From Collinsella sp. TF06-26 (lineage in GTDB: Bacteria > Actinomycetota > Coriobacteriia > Coriobacteriales > Coriobacteriaceae), in the NCBI RefSeq assembly GCF_002232035.1, contig NZ_NKXR01000005.1, positions 1-64,000 on the forward strand: a stretch of DNA of 64,000 nucleotides, in the 5' to 3' direction. Under the pieces are notes generated by a model, which saw only the letters and a program-made list of their open reading frames with translations, did not search any database and was not told where the DNA came from. Of the stretch, positions 40,214 through 52,333 are shown one piece after another; within the stretch, counting starts at the first letter, position 1; every line of letters begins with the position of its first letter. A program made the translations under genes and the position numbers.

Positions 40214-40763
40214 TTACGAGCGCGAGAGCGAGACAGTCGCCTTCAGTGGATTTTTGAACGCAGAGCGCCAGCGCATCCTGGCGGCTGCAACGCCTAAGCG
40301 CCGTGCGCAGATGGAGGCCGCCGAGGAGTCGCGCGCGGTCTATCGCGCATGGAACGCGGTGTGCTCGGGCACGCGCGAGGGACGGCATGTGACGGGGCTG
40401 CGCTACCTGCCCGAGTCCAATGAGCTGCTGGTGTATCTCGACTCGCCCTCGTGGACGCAGGAAATGACGCTGTTGCGCGAGATCATCCGTGCGCGCATGG
40501 AGCGCGCCGGTGCGCATGTGGACGGCCTGGTGTTCAAAACCACCGCGCCCGGTCACACGCCGCCCGCCGCCAAGGAGCGCCTGCGCCAGGCGACGACCGA
40601 GCGACCGCCGGCCCCGCACGCCGACCTAAGTGAGGCCGAGCGTACCGAGATCGAGCGCCAAGTGGCGCCCATCGAAGACCAAAAACTGCGCGAGGCCCTC
40701 GAGAATGCCATGAGAGCCAGTGCCGAGTGGGCCAAGGGCGTGCAAAGCAAAAAAGAGCCTTAA
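40200..40763 (+). CDS. DciA-like DUF721 protein
   Basis: 187 residues. The central DUF721 domain (about 45-115) with VTGLRYLPESNELLVYLDSPSWTQEM-type strands, and a disordered, Pro-rich stretch before a charged C-terminal helix. DciA-type proteins help load or move the replicative helicase in bacteria without DnaC, and its place between recF and gyrB is the standard actinobacterial one. GTG start overlapping recF. Ends just before a terminator. Confidence 0.88.
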   Translation: MRRANYERESETVAFSGFLNAERQRILAAATPKRRAQMEAAEESRAVYRAWNAVCSGTREGRHVTGLRYLPESNELLVYLDSPSWTQEMTLLREIIRARMERAGAHVDGLVFKTTAPGHTPPAAKERLRQATTERPPAPHADLSEAERTEIERQVAPIEDQKLREALENAMRASAEWAKGVQSKKEP

Positions 40764-40790
40764 ATCGCATCTGGTGGCCTTGTAGAGCCA

Positions 40791-40819
40791 AATACCCTCG
40801 TTCCCGAGGGTATTTTTTT
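40791..40819 (+). terminator. terminator after dciA
   Basis: AATACCCTCG, TTCC, CGAGGGTATT, followed by a T-run. Separates the dnaA-dnaN-recF-dciA unit from gyrBA. Confidence 0.93.
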
Positions 40820-40826
40820 ACGATAA

Positions 40827-42899
<2,073 letters not shown>

Positions 42900-42910
42900 G
42901 AGGAGGTAAC

Positions 42911-45649
42911 GTGGCAGACGATATCAACAATAACGAGGGCATGGGCGAGGCCGGCGACGCCGGCATGCCCGACGATCTGAGGCGCCTGCTTGCCCGTGCT
43001 GAGCAGGGCGAGGACGGCGATCCGGACGCCTATAACCCCGATGCCGATGATGACGAGGAAGAGGACGACGGTGAGCTCGAGGAGAGCTTTGGCGAAGTCG
43101 ACCGTGGCGCCTCGGCCGGCGAGGATATCAATGGCGGCCAGCTCCAGATTTCGGAGTTCGGTCGCGAGATGAAGCAGTCGTTTATCGAGTATTCGATGTC
43201 GGTCATCACGGCGCGCGCCCTGCCGGACGTGCGCGACGGCCTAAAGCCGGTGCACCGCCGCATCCTGTACGCGATGAACGAGAGCGGCATCTACCCCAAC
43301 CGTCCGCACAAGAAGTCGGCCTGGACGGTCGGCGAAGTTATCGGTAAGTACCACCCGCATGGCGACTCCGCGGTCTACGAGGCCATGGTCCGCCTGGCGC
43401 AGTGGTTCTCCATGCGCACGCCGCTCATCGACGGTCACGGCAACTTCGGCAACATCGACGGCGACGGCGCGGCAGCCATGCGTTACACCGAGAGCCGCCT
43501 GGCCAAGCCCGCCATGGAGCTGCTGCGTGACCTGCAGAAGGATACCGTCGACTGGCAGCCCAACTACGACGAATCACTCGCCGAGCCCGTGGCGCTGCCT
43601 GCGCGCTTCCCCAACCTGCTGGTCAACGGCAGCCAGGGCATCGCCGTCGGCATGGCCACCAACATCGCCCCGCACAACCTCACCGAGGCGATCGAGGCCA
43701 CCTGCTACCTGATCGACAACCCCGAAGCCACCGTCGACGAGCTCATGCAGATCATGCCCGGTCCGGACTTCCCCACCGGCGCCATCATCATGGGCAGCGC
43801 CGGCATTAAGCAGAGCTACGAGACCGGCCGCGGCTCCATTACCGTGCGCGCCAAGGCTCACGTGGAGTCCACCAAGACCGGCCGCAGCCGCCTGGTCTTT
43901 ACCGAGATCCCCTACATGGTCAACAAGGGCACCCTGCAGGAGAAGATCGCCCAGCTCGTCAACGACAAGCGCATCGAGGGCATCTCGGATATGCGCGATG
44001 AGTCCAACCAGAAGGGTATCCGTCTGGTCATCGAACTCAAGAAGGGCGTCATCCCGCAGGTCGTGCTCAACAACCTGTACAAGTACACCTCGCTGCAGAC
44101 GACCTTTGGCGCCAACAACCTGGCGCTTGTCAACGGCGTTCCCAAATGCCTGAGTCTGCGCGAGATGCTGCAGCACTACATCGACCACCAGGTCGACGTC
44201 GTCACCCGCCGCACCCGCTTCGACCTTAAGAAGGCCCAGGCCCGCGCGCATATCCTTGAGGGCTACCTGATGGCCCTTGACCATATCGACGAGGTCATCA
44301 GCATCATCCGCTCCTCGCAGACCGACTCCGAGGCCAGCAGCCGCCTGATCGAGCGCTTTGGCTTTACGCCCGAGCAGACCACGGCCATCCTCGAGATGAA
44401 GCTGCGCCGCCTGACCGGCCTGGAGCGCGACAAGATCCAGGAAGAGCTGGACGGCCTGCGCCGCGCCATCGCCTACTACGAGGACCTGCTGGCGCACGAG
44501 GAGAAGATCCTGGGCGTCATTAAGGAAGAGATGCGCGAGATCTCCAAGAAGTTCGGCGATAAGCGCCGCACCGAGATCAGCCATGTCGAGAAGGACCTGG
44601 ACGTCGAGGACCTCATTGCCGATGAGGACATGGTCGTGACCATCACCCACACCGGCTATGTCAAGCGCATCCCGGTGGCCGCCTACCGCGCCCAGAAGCG
44701 CGGCGGCAAGGGCGTGTCGGGCGTCAACCTCAAAGAGGACGACGTCATCGACGAGATGTTCATCGCGTCCACGCACGAGTACGTGCTGTTCTTCTCGAGC
44801 AAGGGTAAGGTCTATCGCCTGAAGGTGCACGAGCTGCCGGTGGGTACGCGCCAGGCGCGCGGTACCGCAATCGTCAACCTGCTGCCCTTCGAGGAGGGCG
44901 AGAAGATCGCGAGCGTCATCAGCTGCCGCGAGTTCCCTGCCGACGAGTACCTGATGTTTGCCACCAAGAGCGGCATGGTCAAGAAGACCGTAATGAGCGC
45001 ATATGACCGCAGCCGCCGCGACGGCCTGATCGCTATCAACCTGCGTGACGACGACGCGCTGCTGAACGTGCGCCGCGTGCGCGAGGGCGACAAGATTATC
45101 CTGGCCACCACCGCGGGCAAGGCGATCATGTTCTCCGAGGAACAGGTGCGCGCCACCGGCCGCGATACCAGCGGCGTTCGCGGTATCGGTATGAAGGACG
45201 GCGTGAGCGTTCTGGGCATGGAAGTCACTAACGGCAACGGCGATCTGTTCGTCATCACCGAGCGCGGCTACGGCAAGCGCACGCCGGTCGCGGACTACCC
45301 GGAGCAGAATCGCGGCGGCCAGGGCGTCTACACCATCCAAATGACCGAGCGTAAGGGTAACCTCGCGGCCATGAAGACGGTGGGCCCGCAGCACGAGCTG
45401 TTCATCGTGACGGAGGGCGCGACGGTCATTCGCGTCAAGACCGATGAGATTAGCCAGACTGGCCGCGCTACCCAGGGCGTCAAGATGATGACCGTCGACG
45501 ACAACGACCGCATCTGCGCCGTAGCCCGCATGACGGCCGCCAAGGAGAAGCCCGAAGGTGAAGCCACAGAAGACGGCTCTGCCCCCGAAGAAACCCCTGT
45601 CGATCTAGGCGACGGCAACGACATGCCAGAGGATCTCCTAGACGAGTAA
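42911..45649 (+). CDS. gyrA: DNA gyrase subunit A
   Basis: 912 residues. Catalytic Tyr192 (AAMRYTES) and the quinolone-determining region [10 protein letters not shown] (Ser153, Glu157; E. coli 83 and 87), wild-type-like. The GyrA box QKRGGKG is present at the start of the C-terminal beta-pinwheel. The N-terminus has about 70 extra residues, very acidic around 36-63, not found in E. coli. The C-terminus also ends in an acidic tail. GTG start with GAGGAGG ahead. Co-transcribed with gyrB. Confidence 0.97.
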   Translation: MADDINNNEGMGEAGDAGMPDDLRRLLARAEQGEDGDPDAYNPDADDDEEEDDGELEESFGEVDRGASAGEDINGGQLQISEFGREMKQSFIEYSMSVITARALPDVRDGLKPVHRRILYAMNESGIYPNRPHKKSAWTVGEVIGKYHPHGDSAVYEAMVRLAQWFSMRTPLIDGHGNFGNIDGDGAAAMRYTESRLAKPAMELLRDLQKDTVDWQPNYDESLAEPVALPARFPNLLVNGSQGIAVGMATNIAPHNLTEAIEATCYLIDNPEATVDELMQIMPGPDFPTGAIIMGSAGIKQSYETGRGSITVRAKAHVESTKTGRSRLVFTEIPYMVNKGTLQEKIAQLVNDKRIEGISDMRDESNQKGIRLVIELKKGVIPQVVLNNLYKYTSLQTTFGANNLALVNGVPKCLSLREMLQHYIDHQVDVVTRRTRFDLKKAQARAHILEGYLMALDHIDEVISIIRSSQTDSEASSRLIERFGFTPEQTTAILEMKLRRLTGLERDKIQEELDGLRRAIAYYEDLLAHEEKILGVIKEEMREISKKFGDKRRTEISHVEKDLDVEDLIADEDMVVTITHTGYVKRIPVAAYRAQKRGGKGVSGVNLKEDDVIDEMFIASTHEYVLFFSSKGKVYRLKVHELPVGTRQARGTAIVNLLPFEEGEKIASVISCREFPADEYLMFATKSGMVKKTVMSAYDRSRRDGLIAINLRDDDALLNVRRVREGDKIILATTAGKAIMFSEEQVRATGRDTSGVRGIGMKDGVSVLGMEVTNGNGDLFVITERGYGKRTPVADYPEQNRGGQGVYTIQMTERKGNLAAMKTVGPQHELFIVTEGATVIRVKTDEISQTGRATQGVKMMTVDDNDRICAVARMTAAKEKPEGEATEDGSAPEETPVDLGDGNDMPEDLLDE

Positions 45650-45689
45650 GAGGAACTAGCTGGTAAAAATTATCAGACCCCATATATCG

Positions 45690-45721
45690 GCGGTCGGCGC
45701 ACTGCGCGCCGACCGCTTTTT
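45690..45721 (+). terminator. terminator of gyrBA
   Basis: GCGGTCGGCGC, ACTGC, GCGCCGACCGC, followed by TTTTT: an 11-bp perfect stem. Confidence 0.92.
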
Positions 45722-45724
45722 GAC

Positions 45725-45887
45725 AATCTTGGGACCCCATGGTCGCTGGGCTGGCGGGATGGTTTTGGTTTGTCGCGAGTTCCGCACGCAAAGAAGGCCA
45801 CTTAATGTGGCCTTCGTCTTGCGCAGGACTGTCCGAGCAGCAAACCAAAACCATCCCGCCAGCCCAGCGACCACCCTCCCAAAGATT
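45725..45887. mobile_element. MITE-like nested palindrome
   Basis: Perfect 33-bp inverted repeats at 45740-45772 and 45841-45873 enclose 68 nt that themselves contain a stem (GAAGGCCAC with GTGGCCTTC). Outside, the symmetry continues imperfectly (AATCTT to AAGATT). No open reading frame of note. The structure fits a non-autonomous transposon-type repeat. I cannot name a family, and no clear target duplication is visible. Confidence 0.6.
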
Positions 45888-45900
45888 TTCAAAAAAGTTG

Positions 45901-45930
45901 TTGACGCGCGCGTAACGACTCGTCTAATAT
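45901..45930 (+). promoter_or_regulatory. promoter of the tRNA-Ile/Ala/Ile cluster
   Basis: TTGACG (45901-45906), 18-nt spacer, TAATAT (45925-45930), 14 nt before the first tRNA. Confidence 0.85.
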
Positions 45931-45944
45931 ATCTCTTGCGCAAT

Positions 45945-46021
45945 GGACCTGTAGCTCAGTTGGTTAGAGCGTCCGGCTGATAACCGGGAGGTCACAAGTT
46001 CGAATCTTGTCAGGTCCACCA
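45945..46021 (+). tRNA. tRNA-Ile(GAT), copy 1
   Basis: Acceptor GGACCTG pairs with CAGGTCC; anticodon GAU in loop CTGATAA; encoded CCA. 77 nt. In Actinobacteria ileT and alaT commonly follow gyrA, as here. Confidence 0.97.
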
Positions 46022-46032
46022 CTTTCTTTCGC

Positions 46033-46077
46033 AATAAACACCCCAGCGAGAGCCGAGTCGCCGCTGGGGTGTTTATT
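46033..46077. other. 16-bp perfect hairpin between tRNAs
   Basis: AATAAACACCCCAGCG and its exact complement, separated by 13 nt. The T-rich 3' arm could serve as a weak terminator; RNase processing of the tRNA precursor is equally possible. Confidence 0.7.
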
Positions 46078-46088
46078 ACTGTCTCCGT

Positions 46089-46164
46089 GGGGGTTTAGCT
46101 CAGCTGGGAGAGCGCGGGCTTTGCAAGCCTGAGGTCAGGGGTTCGATCCCCCTAACCTCCACCA
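46089..46164 (+). tRNA. tRNA-Ala(TGC)
   Basis: Acceptor GGGGGTT pairs with AACCTCC; anticodon UGC in loop TTTGCAA; encoded CCA. 76 nt. Confidence 0.97.
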
Positions 46165-46168
46165 TGAT

Positions 46169-46245
46169 GGACCTGTAGCTCAGTTGGTTAGAGCGTCCGG
46201 CTGATAACCGGGAGGTCACAAGTTCGAATCTTGTCAGGTCCACCA
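46169..46245 (+). tRNA. tRNA-Ile(GAT), copy 2
   Basis: Identical over 77 nt to the copy at 45945, four bases after tRNA-Ala. A recent duplication or gene conversion. Confidence 0.97.
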
Positions 46246-46260
46246 TCAAAACTGTGAAGA

Positions 46261-46288
46261 GCCTCGAGGGTTTCCTCGGGGCTTTTTT
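46261..46288 (+). terminator. terminator of the tRNA cluster
   Basis: GCCTCGAGG, GTTT, CCTCGGGGC, then TTTTTT. Confidence 0.9.
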
Positions 46289-46341
46289 CTTACCTGCTGG
46301 AGTAGTCAAAAGAGCCCCGTCCCAAAAAGACTACTTTGATT

Positions 46342-46371
46342 TTGTGTGCTGTGCGAAAGTTTGGGTAGTAT
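46342..46371 (+). promoter_or_regulatory. candidate promoter of the DUF151 operon
   Basis: TTGTGT (46342-46347), 18-nt spacer, TAGTAT (46366-46371), 57 nt before the start codon. Confidence 0.4.
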
Positions 46372-46427
46372 AGCTATTCAATGCGGCGGGCTGCCGCGTG
46401 TTAACCGCTACGTACCGGAGGTGTTCC

Positions 46428-46928
46428 ATGGTTCGTGTCGACATAGAGACCATCGTCATGGCCGCCGGTCCCGTGCCATCGCTTATCGTGCTTCGCGAGC
46501 GCTGCAGCAAATCGGACTTGCCCGCGCCGCTGCGTTCCCTTTCCATTCAGACTGGTTCGTTTGAAGCTGCTGCCATCAGCCGCGGCATCGATAGCGGTCG
46601 CGCCGAGCGCCCGATTACCCATGACCTGTTGCTCGATACCGTTGACGCCTTGGGCGCCAAACTCGAGCGCATCGAGATCGTTCGCGCCGAGCCGCCGGTG
46701 TTTTACGCGACGATTGTCGTACTGGCCGATGGTGACGAGCGCAAGATCGATGCCCGCCCCAGCGATGCCATCGCCCTTGCCGTGCGCAGCAATGCTCCCA
46801 TGTTTGTGGAGGACGACATCATGAATCGCCTGGGCACCGTTTCTGCCCATGCCGAGGAAGTCGACGACGAGCAGGAGTTCGAGAAGTTCGACGAGTTCGT
46901 CCATACGCTCTCCCCCGATGACTTCTAA
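46428..46928 (+). CDS. bifunctional nuclease-domain (DUF151) protein
   Basis: 166 residues. DUF151/BFN fold with the conserved RPITHDLLLDTVDALGAK and IDARPSDAIALAVRSNAPMFV-like blocks. Plant members were described as dual RNase/DNase; the bacterial role is unclear. Acidic C-terminal tail (Glu/Asp/Phe). ATG 46428 has GGAGG six bases upstream; an earlier in-frame start has none. The next gene starts immediately after its stop (TAAATG). Confidence 0.92.
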   Translation: MVRVDIETIVMAAGPVPSLIVLRERCSKSDLPAPLRSLSIQTGSFEAAAISRGIDSGRAERPITHDLLLDTVDALGAKLERIEIVRAEPPVFYATIVVLADGDERKIDARPSDAIALAVRSNAPMFVEDDIMNRLGTVSAHAEEVDDEQEFEKFDEFVHTLSPDDF

Positions 46929-47318
46929 ATGCGGGGCGTCCAGGTTGCGGAGCGTTCGCTGATGGCCGGCGGCATGTCGGCTGAGGCGGCCGCCATCGCG
47001 CGTGAAGCCCAGATGCGCTCGGAAGCATCCGAGGCGGCCCGCCTCGCCTATGTGACACAGGCCCGCACGCTTCGCGAGCGCCGCGGCTCGTTTATCAAGA
47101 TGGTTGTCATCTCCGCCCTTGTCGCGGCAATCTGCTCGCGCCTTCGTGGTACAGTTGGTGCGCTTGGGTTTTCGATCTCTACGGGCCTGGTGATCTGGGG
47201 CGTGGTCGACGCGGTAATGCTGACCAGTCAGATCAAGGTGCTCGACAAGCGTGCGGTGGATATGATGCACACCCGCGACGCTGCCGCCAAGATCGCTGCT
47301 GAGGCACAAGAACTGTAA
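46929..47318 (+). CDS. small membrane protein of unknown function
   Basis: 129 residues. Ala-rich helical N-terminal half (about 1-52) that may form a coiled coil, two hydrophobic segments (about 55-70 and 77-97) joined by a short loop, and a C-terminal amphipathic helix. Not recognised. The ATG follows the DUF151 stop without a gap, so translation is coupled. No binding site of its own except weak purine-rich sequence in the preceding gene. Confidence 0.7.
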   Translation: MRGVQVAERSLMAGGMSAEAAAIAREAQMRSEASEAARLAYVTQARTLRERRGSFIKMVVISALVAAICSRLRGTVGALGFSISTGLVIWGVVDAVMLTSQIKVLDKRAVDMMHTRDAAAKIAAEAQEL

Positions 47319-47348
47319 CGACGCCGGATTCGATGGGAAGGTCTAAAG

Positions 47349-47798
47349 ATGGCACAGGATATGCAGGACGCCGGTAACGTCTCCGCCGAGCTCGACGCCA
47401 TGGTGTGTGACCTGATTGGTGCGTTCTTGGACGACCTTGCCGCCGGCGAGAATCCGGGCGTAGTTGTGGCGATCGAGGACGCTGCTTCCAACCGTTATCT
47501 GGCGGCGCTCGATGAGGATGGCGAAGAGGCGTGCCTCGAGGCTGCCACCAACTTTATCTCCGAGCACAAGATGGGTCTTAAGGACGAGGGGCTGGGCCGC
47601 ATCGCCCGTTACGCCATCGGCTACACCGGTTGTGTCGAAATTGACGGCGGCTATCACGACGCCCTGCTCGTGAGCTTCTTCGAAACCACGCTCGAGAGCG
47701 GTTTTTCGGCATACGTGCTGTATGAGGGCATGGGTGCCGGCGATGGTTTTATGTGGAGCGACCCTGAACCTGCAGGTGAGGAAACCCCTCTTATCTAA
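47349..47798 (+). CDS. conserved hypothetical acidic protein
   Basis: 149 residues, soluble, strongly acidic, no signal peptide or transmembrane segment. It looks like an alternating alpha/beta domain (VVVAIEDAASNRYLAAL, AIGYTGCVEI, ALLVSFFETTLESGFSAYVLYEG). I do not recognise the family. Third gene of the DUF151 operon, 30 nt after the previous stop, with GGAAGG nine bases upstream. Conserved codon use like its neighbours makes it a real gene. Confidence 0.75.
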   Translation: MAQDMQDAGNVSAELDAMVCDLIGAFLDDLAAGENPGVVVAIEDAASNRYLAALDEDGEEACLEAATNFISEHKMGLKDEGLGRIARYAIGYTGCVEIDGGYHDALLVSFFETTLESGFSAYVLYEGMGAGDGFMWSDPEPAGEETPLI

Positions 47799-47915
47799 AA
47801 TCGCTAAAATAAACGAGTTTTCGGTAAAAGGCTCAATATTCCCGCTGAGCGTTGTATCGCTGGGCGGGCCGCATACGCGTGCCGTTTGTATATGGATAGA
47901 AGATAGGGGAACTAC

Positions 47916-49754
<1,839 letters not shown>

Positions 49755-49781
49755 GCGCTGGGGCTTATAACCGCCAATAAG

Positions 49782-49816
49782 AAAGGGCGTCGACCGCGAT
49801 GGTCGGCGCCCTTTTT
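49782..49816 (+). terminator. terminator of typA
   Basis: AAGGGCGTCGACC, GCGAT, GGTCGGCGCCCTT (one G-U pair) and TTTTT. Confidence 0.9.
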
Positions 49817-49819
49817 GGT

Positions 49820-49876
49820 GCAAGGGGGACAGGTTCGCTTGCACCACCACAAAGGTGCCTGTCCCCTTTGTGGTGG
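49820..49876. repeat. overlapping inverted-repeat element
   Basis: Three overlapping stems: GCAAG/CTTGC (49820, 49838), AAGGGGGACAGG with CCTGTCCCCTT (49822, 49858), and CCACCACAAAGG with CCTTTGTGGTGG (49844, 49865). The second and third share four bases, so they are mutually exclusive. Probably an intergenic repeat; no gene. Confidence 0.6.
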
Positions 49877-49883
49877 TTGGCAG

Positions 49884-51029
49884 CTAGGCGGTGGGGGGTT
49901 CCGGCGTATTAGCCGGCTGTTGCGACTTGAGGTGAGCGTTGCGCCAGATGATCTGGATAACATAGCCGAGCGTGAAGACAAAGGCCACGCCGCTGATGAA
50001 ATCGCCTACGAGGGGGATTGCCGTAAGTGCACCTGCGATCACGCCGCCGGCGGCCGCCATGGCGTAGCGGTTCTGGCTGTGTCCGACCATGCGCGCGATC
50101 GCGCACCCTGCAAAGGCACTCGACACCAGCGCGATGCCAATAACACCGCACATGAGGGCTCCGGCAAGCGACAGACCAGCGATAGAGATAATTAGCAGTA
50201 GGACGGCGGGGACGATAGCAATCGTGCCCAGAAGACCGCTCACCCACAGGGGCATGGGGCGCTGGTGGAGCATGCCGGCGGCGCTGGCGGTTGCGCGCGG
50301 AAAGACGAGTTCGAGCAGTAGGGCGACAAAGCAGGCCGAGAGTGCCGCGGCGACGATACCGCCGATGACATCGTTAACGGTGGAAGTATCCTCGCTCTCG
50401 GTGCGGTCGATCTTGAGCGCGCCGACCTCGGCTCCCGCGGCGCGCTCGGGGTCCTCGGAGACGTGCGCGTTCACGGTGCCGGTGATGTGGGCGTTCTTGC
50501 CCAGGATGAGCTTATCGGCCCAAACCTCGACATCGCCCTCGACGGTGCCATCGATAGTCACCGTATCGCCCGCAAGCGCTGCCGACTTGGTAGAGCCGCG
50601 CAGGGCAACCGTCTCGCCTATCGCATAGAAACAGTTGGTGGTGCTGTCGGAATTGAGCACGACATGCTGGCCGGCAACGGTCACGCTGCCATCAACCGTA
50701 GTCTTGGCAATGTCGATGGTGCGCGCCGCCAAGCGGACGGCGCCGCCCACCGTGCAGTCGCGGATGGAGAGGCTCTCGCCTGCTGCAATTATGTCGCGGC
50801 CGATGGACGCATCGTCCAAGTTGAGGGCCTGACCTGCCCAGTACAGGTCACCTTCGACGCCGGACGAATTGGCGTCATTGTCGGTCGCAAGTACGTTGCC
50901 TGCGGTGTCTGTGCCGGCGAACGACGCCGTGGGAAGTGCGGTGACCGCTAGGGCGACGAGCGCGAATAGGATCGTGATGCGGACCCACGCTTTACGGCGC
51001 TGGGTCGACGGGAATTGATTACAGGGCAT
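49884..51029 (-). CDS. exported bactofilin-like polymer-forming membrane protein
   Basis: 381 residues. Signal peptide or N-terminal TM (about 13-37, ending in ASFAG), then a repetitive beta-helix-like part (about 50-190: GRDIIAAGESL, GSVTVAGQHVVL, AALAGDTVTIDGTVEGDV, ADKLILGKNAHITGTV) as in bactofilins, then about four transmembrane segments (215-365). Cytosolic bactofilins lack the signal and TM parts, so this form should present its beta-helix outside. ATG 51029 has AAGGA six bases upstream. Confidence 0.8.
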   Translation of the reverse strand: MPCNQFPSTQRRKAWVRITILFALVALAVTALPTASFAGTDTAGNVLATDNDANSSGVEGDLYWAGQALNLDDASIGRDIIAAGESLSIRDCTVGGAVRLAARTIDIAKTTVDGSVTVAGQHVVLNSDSTTNCFYAIGETVALRGSTKSAALAGDTVTIDGTVEGDVEVWADKLILGKNAHITGTVNAHVSEDPERAAGAEVGALKIDRTESEDTSTVNDVIGGIVAAALSACFVALLLELVFPRATASAAGMLHQRPMPLWVSGLLGTIAIVPAVLLLIISIAGLSLAGALMCGVIGIALVSSAFAGCAIARMVGHSQNRYAMAAAGGVIAGALTAIPLVGDFISGVAFVFTLGYVIQIIWRNAHLKSQQPANTPEPPTA

Positions 51030-51135
51030 AGTGAATCCTTCGTCAGATGCTCGACATACACCTAACAGGGTACCCAACGCGTGGGCGCTCTAAAAGAACC
51101 TCTCGGTTGCATTTCGAAGGGTCGTGCCGTGCTGT

Positions 51136-51825
51136 TTACTTTTTACGGTGCAAGAAGCGCGCGATATCTTCTTCGGTGGGGCTTTTGATGTCAAAGCGCA
51201 GCGAGAGCCAGCGCAGACCCATGGTCACGACAACGCATACGACCAGCGCGGCGACATTGCTCATAATGCCGCTCATAACGAGACACACATAGCTTGTCGA
51301 TCCGGCGATGGCGGCGATGGCATAAAAGTTAGTACGTTGGAAAATGCCCGGAACCACGCCCATAAAGCCGTCGCGCAACATGCCGCCGCCCACCGCGGTG
51401 AAAAAGCCCATCATGATGCACACCGCCGGTGCAAAGCCGTAGACCAGCGCCTTGTCTGCTCCAGTGGCGGCGTAGATGCCGACCGAGATGATGTCGAGCA
51501 GGGGAATGAGTTTTTCGGGCTTGTCGACGATTGCCGGGAAAATATAGATGATGGCTGCCGTGGCAATGGAAAGCGGCAGCGCCATTGGCTGGTTGAGGAT
51601 GTAGACGTTGCCCACCTGCAGCGTCATGTCGCGTAAAAGACCGCCGCCCAAGCCACAGACCACGGCAAGCGCGACCGCGCCCACCAGATCGAGCTTGTGC
51701 TCGCGCGCGACCAACACGCCCGAGATTGAAGCCGCGACGACGGCGAACATTTCGAGCCAAAACGGGATGGCGACCATGGCATCTGTGGCGTGTGAGGTAA
51801 CGGTCATAGCGGCGACGACGGGCAA
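51136..51825 (-). CDS. TRIC-family cation channel (UPF0126)
   Basis: 229 residues, about seven transmembrane segments. Two halves each carry the family signature: GLGGGLLRD and AVGGGMLRDGFMG. Bacterial TRIC proteins are trimeric cation channels; the physiological role here is unknown. Start is probably the TTG at 51825, where AAAGGA is seven bases upstream; the ATG at 51807 has no site. C-terminal basic tail RFLHRKK. Separate transcript from the bactofilin-like gene, 106 nt upstream of it. Confidence 0.88.
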   Translation of the reverse strand: MPVVAAMTVTSHATDAMVAIPFWLEMFAVVAASISGVLVAREHKLDLVGAVALAVVCGLGGGLLRDMTLQVGNVYILNQPMALPLSIATAAIIYIFPAIVDKPEKLIPLLDIISVGIYAATGADKALVYGFAPAVCIMMGFFTAVGGGMLRDGFMGVVPGIFQRTNFYAIAAIAGSTSYVCLVMSGIMSNVAALVVCVVVTMGLRWLSLRFDIKSPTEEDIARFLHRKK

Positions 51826-51990
51826 GATGGGGTCCTTTTGGTTGCGGGTTTAGACAATGCCCGTACATAGTACATGGTTGGCGGGCGTGGTGATCCTATT
51901 GCTCGGTAAACGGTCGGGACTGGGTGGGGGCGTAGGTTCCATGTTTGGGGATCTGGGTCGATGCTGAACGCGATGGGGGCGTGGCTGAAT

Positions 51991-52130
51991 AGGAGGGATG
52001 TCCAAATTTTGAGCAGCGCTCAAAATTTATCCGGTCGGCTTACGCCGACCGCGCTGCGCTAAAAACGCGCCACTGGCGCGTTTTCTTTACGCTTTGCGCC
52101 CTGGCGGGTTCGAATCCCTCCTCCTCCGCC
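51991..52130. repeat. palindromic element nested between tRNA-Ser tail and inverted tRNA-Ser 3' end
   Basis: AGGAGGGAT (51991-51999) matches the tRNA-Ser(CGA) tail up to the T-loop and is followed by GTCC. Palindromes follow: AAATTTTGAGC/GCTCAAAATTT, GGTCGGCTTACGCCGACC, and AAAACGCGCC/GGCGCGTTTT. The right end is GCGCCCTGGC and then 25 nt (52106-52130) identical to the reverse complement of the tRNA-Ser 3' end at 52198-52222. The inner part is about 106 bp, as at tRNA-Gly. Confidence 0.65.
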
Positions 52131-52156
52131 GTATTTGCTTGTAAGGGACTCTAAAC

Positions 52157-52183
52157 AAAAAAGCCCCCGTTTTCGGGAGCTTT
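52157..52183 (-). terminator. terminator of tRNA-Ser(CGA)
   Basis: On the minus strand AAAGCTCCCG, AAAA, CGGGGGCTTT and a T-run. Confidence 0.85.
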
Positions 52184-52194
52184 CTCAACCAAAA

Positions 52195-52285
52195 TGGCGG
52201 AGGAGGAGGGATTCGAACCCTCGTGACCTTATACAGGCCAAACGGTTTTCGAGACCGCCGCATTCAACCACTCTGCCACCCCTCC
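52195..52285 (-). tRNA. tRNA-Ser(CGA)
   Basis: Class II tRNA with a long variable arm. Acceptor GGAGGGG pairs with CTCCTCC; anticodon CGA in loop CTCGAAA; T-arm GGGTTCGAATCCC; discriminator G and encoded CCA. 91 nt. Confidence 0.96.
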
Positions 52286-52294
52286 GCGTGGGGT

Positions 52295-52324
52295 AAAAAC
52301 AAAGCAGGCTCGAAGGCCTGCTTT
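52295..52324 (-). terminator. hairpin between the two tRNA-Ser genes
   Basis: On the minus strand AAAGCAGGC, a six-base loop, GCCTGCTTT and GTTTTT. The tRNA-Ser(CGA) has no visible promoter of its own, so partial readthrough or processing may be needed. Confidence 0.8.
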
Positions 52325-52333
52325 GGAATTAAC

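Larger units (their letters stand above)
51826..52194. other. non-coding region with tRNA-derived repeat
   Basis: About 370 nt without a gene. It holds the upstream region of the TRIC gene, the palindromic element at 51991-52130 and the tRNA-Ser terminator. The first 160 nt show nothing I can name. Confidence 0.6.

Noticed and set aside
42911-43400. Quinolone-resistance change in gyrA
   Set aside because: The determining region has Ser and Glu at the key positions, as in susceptible strains.
43574-45394. 606-residue antisense frame in gyrA
   Set aside because: Shadow of GC-rich codon third positions; no binding site and no recognisable motif.
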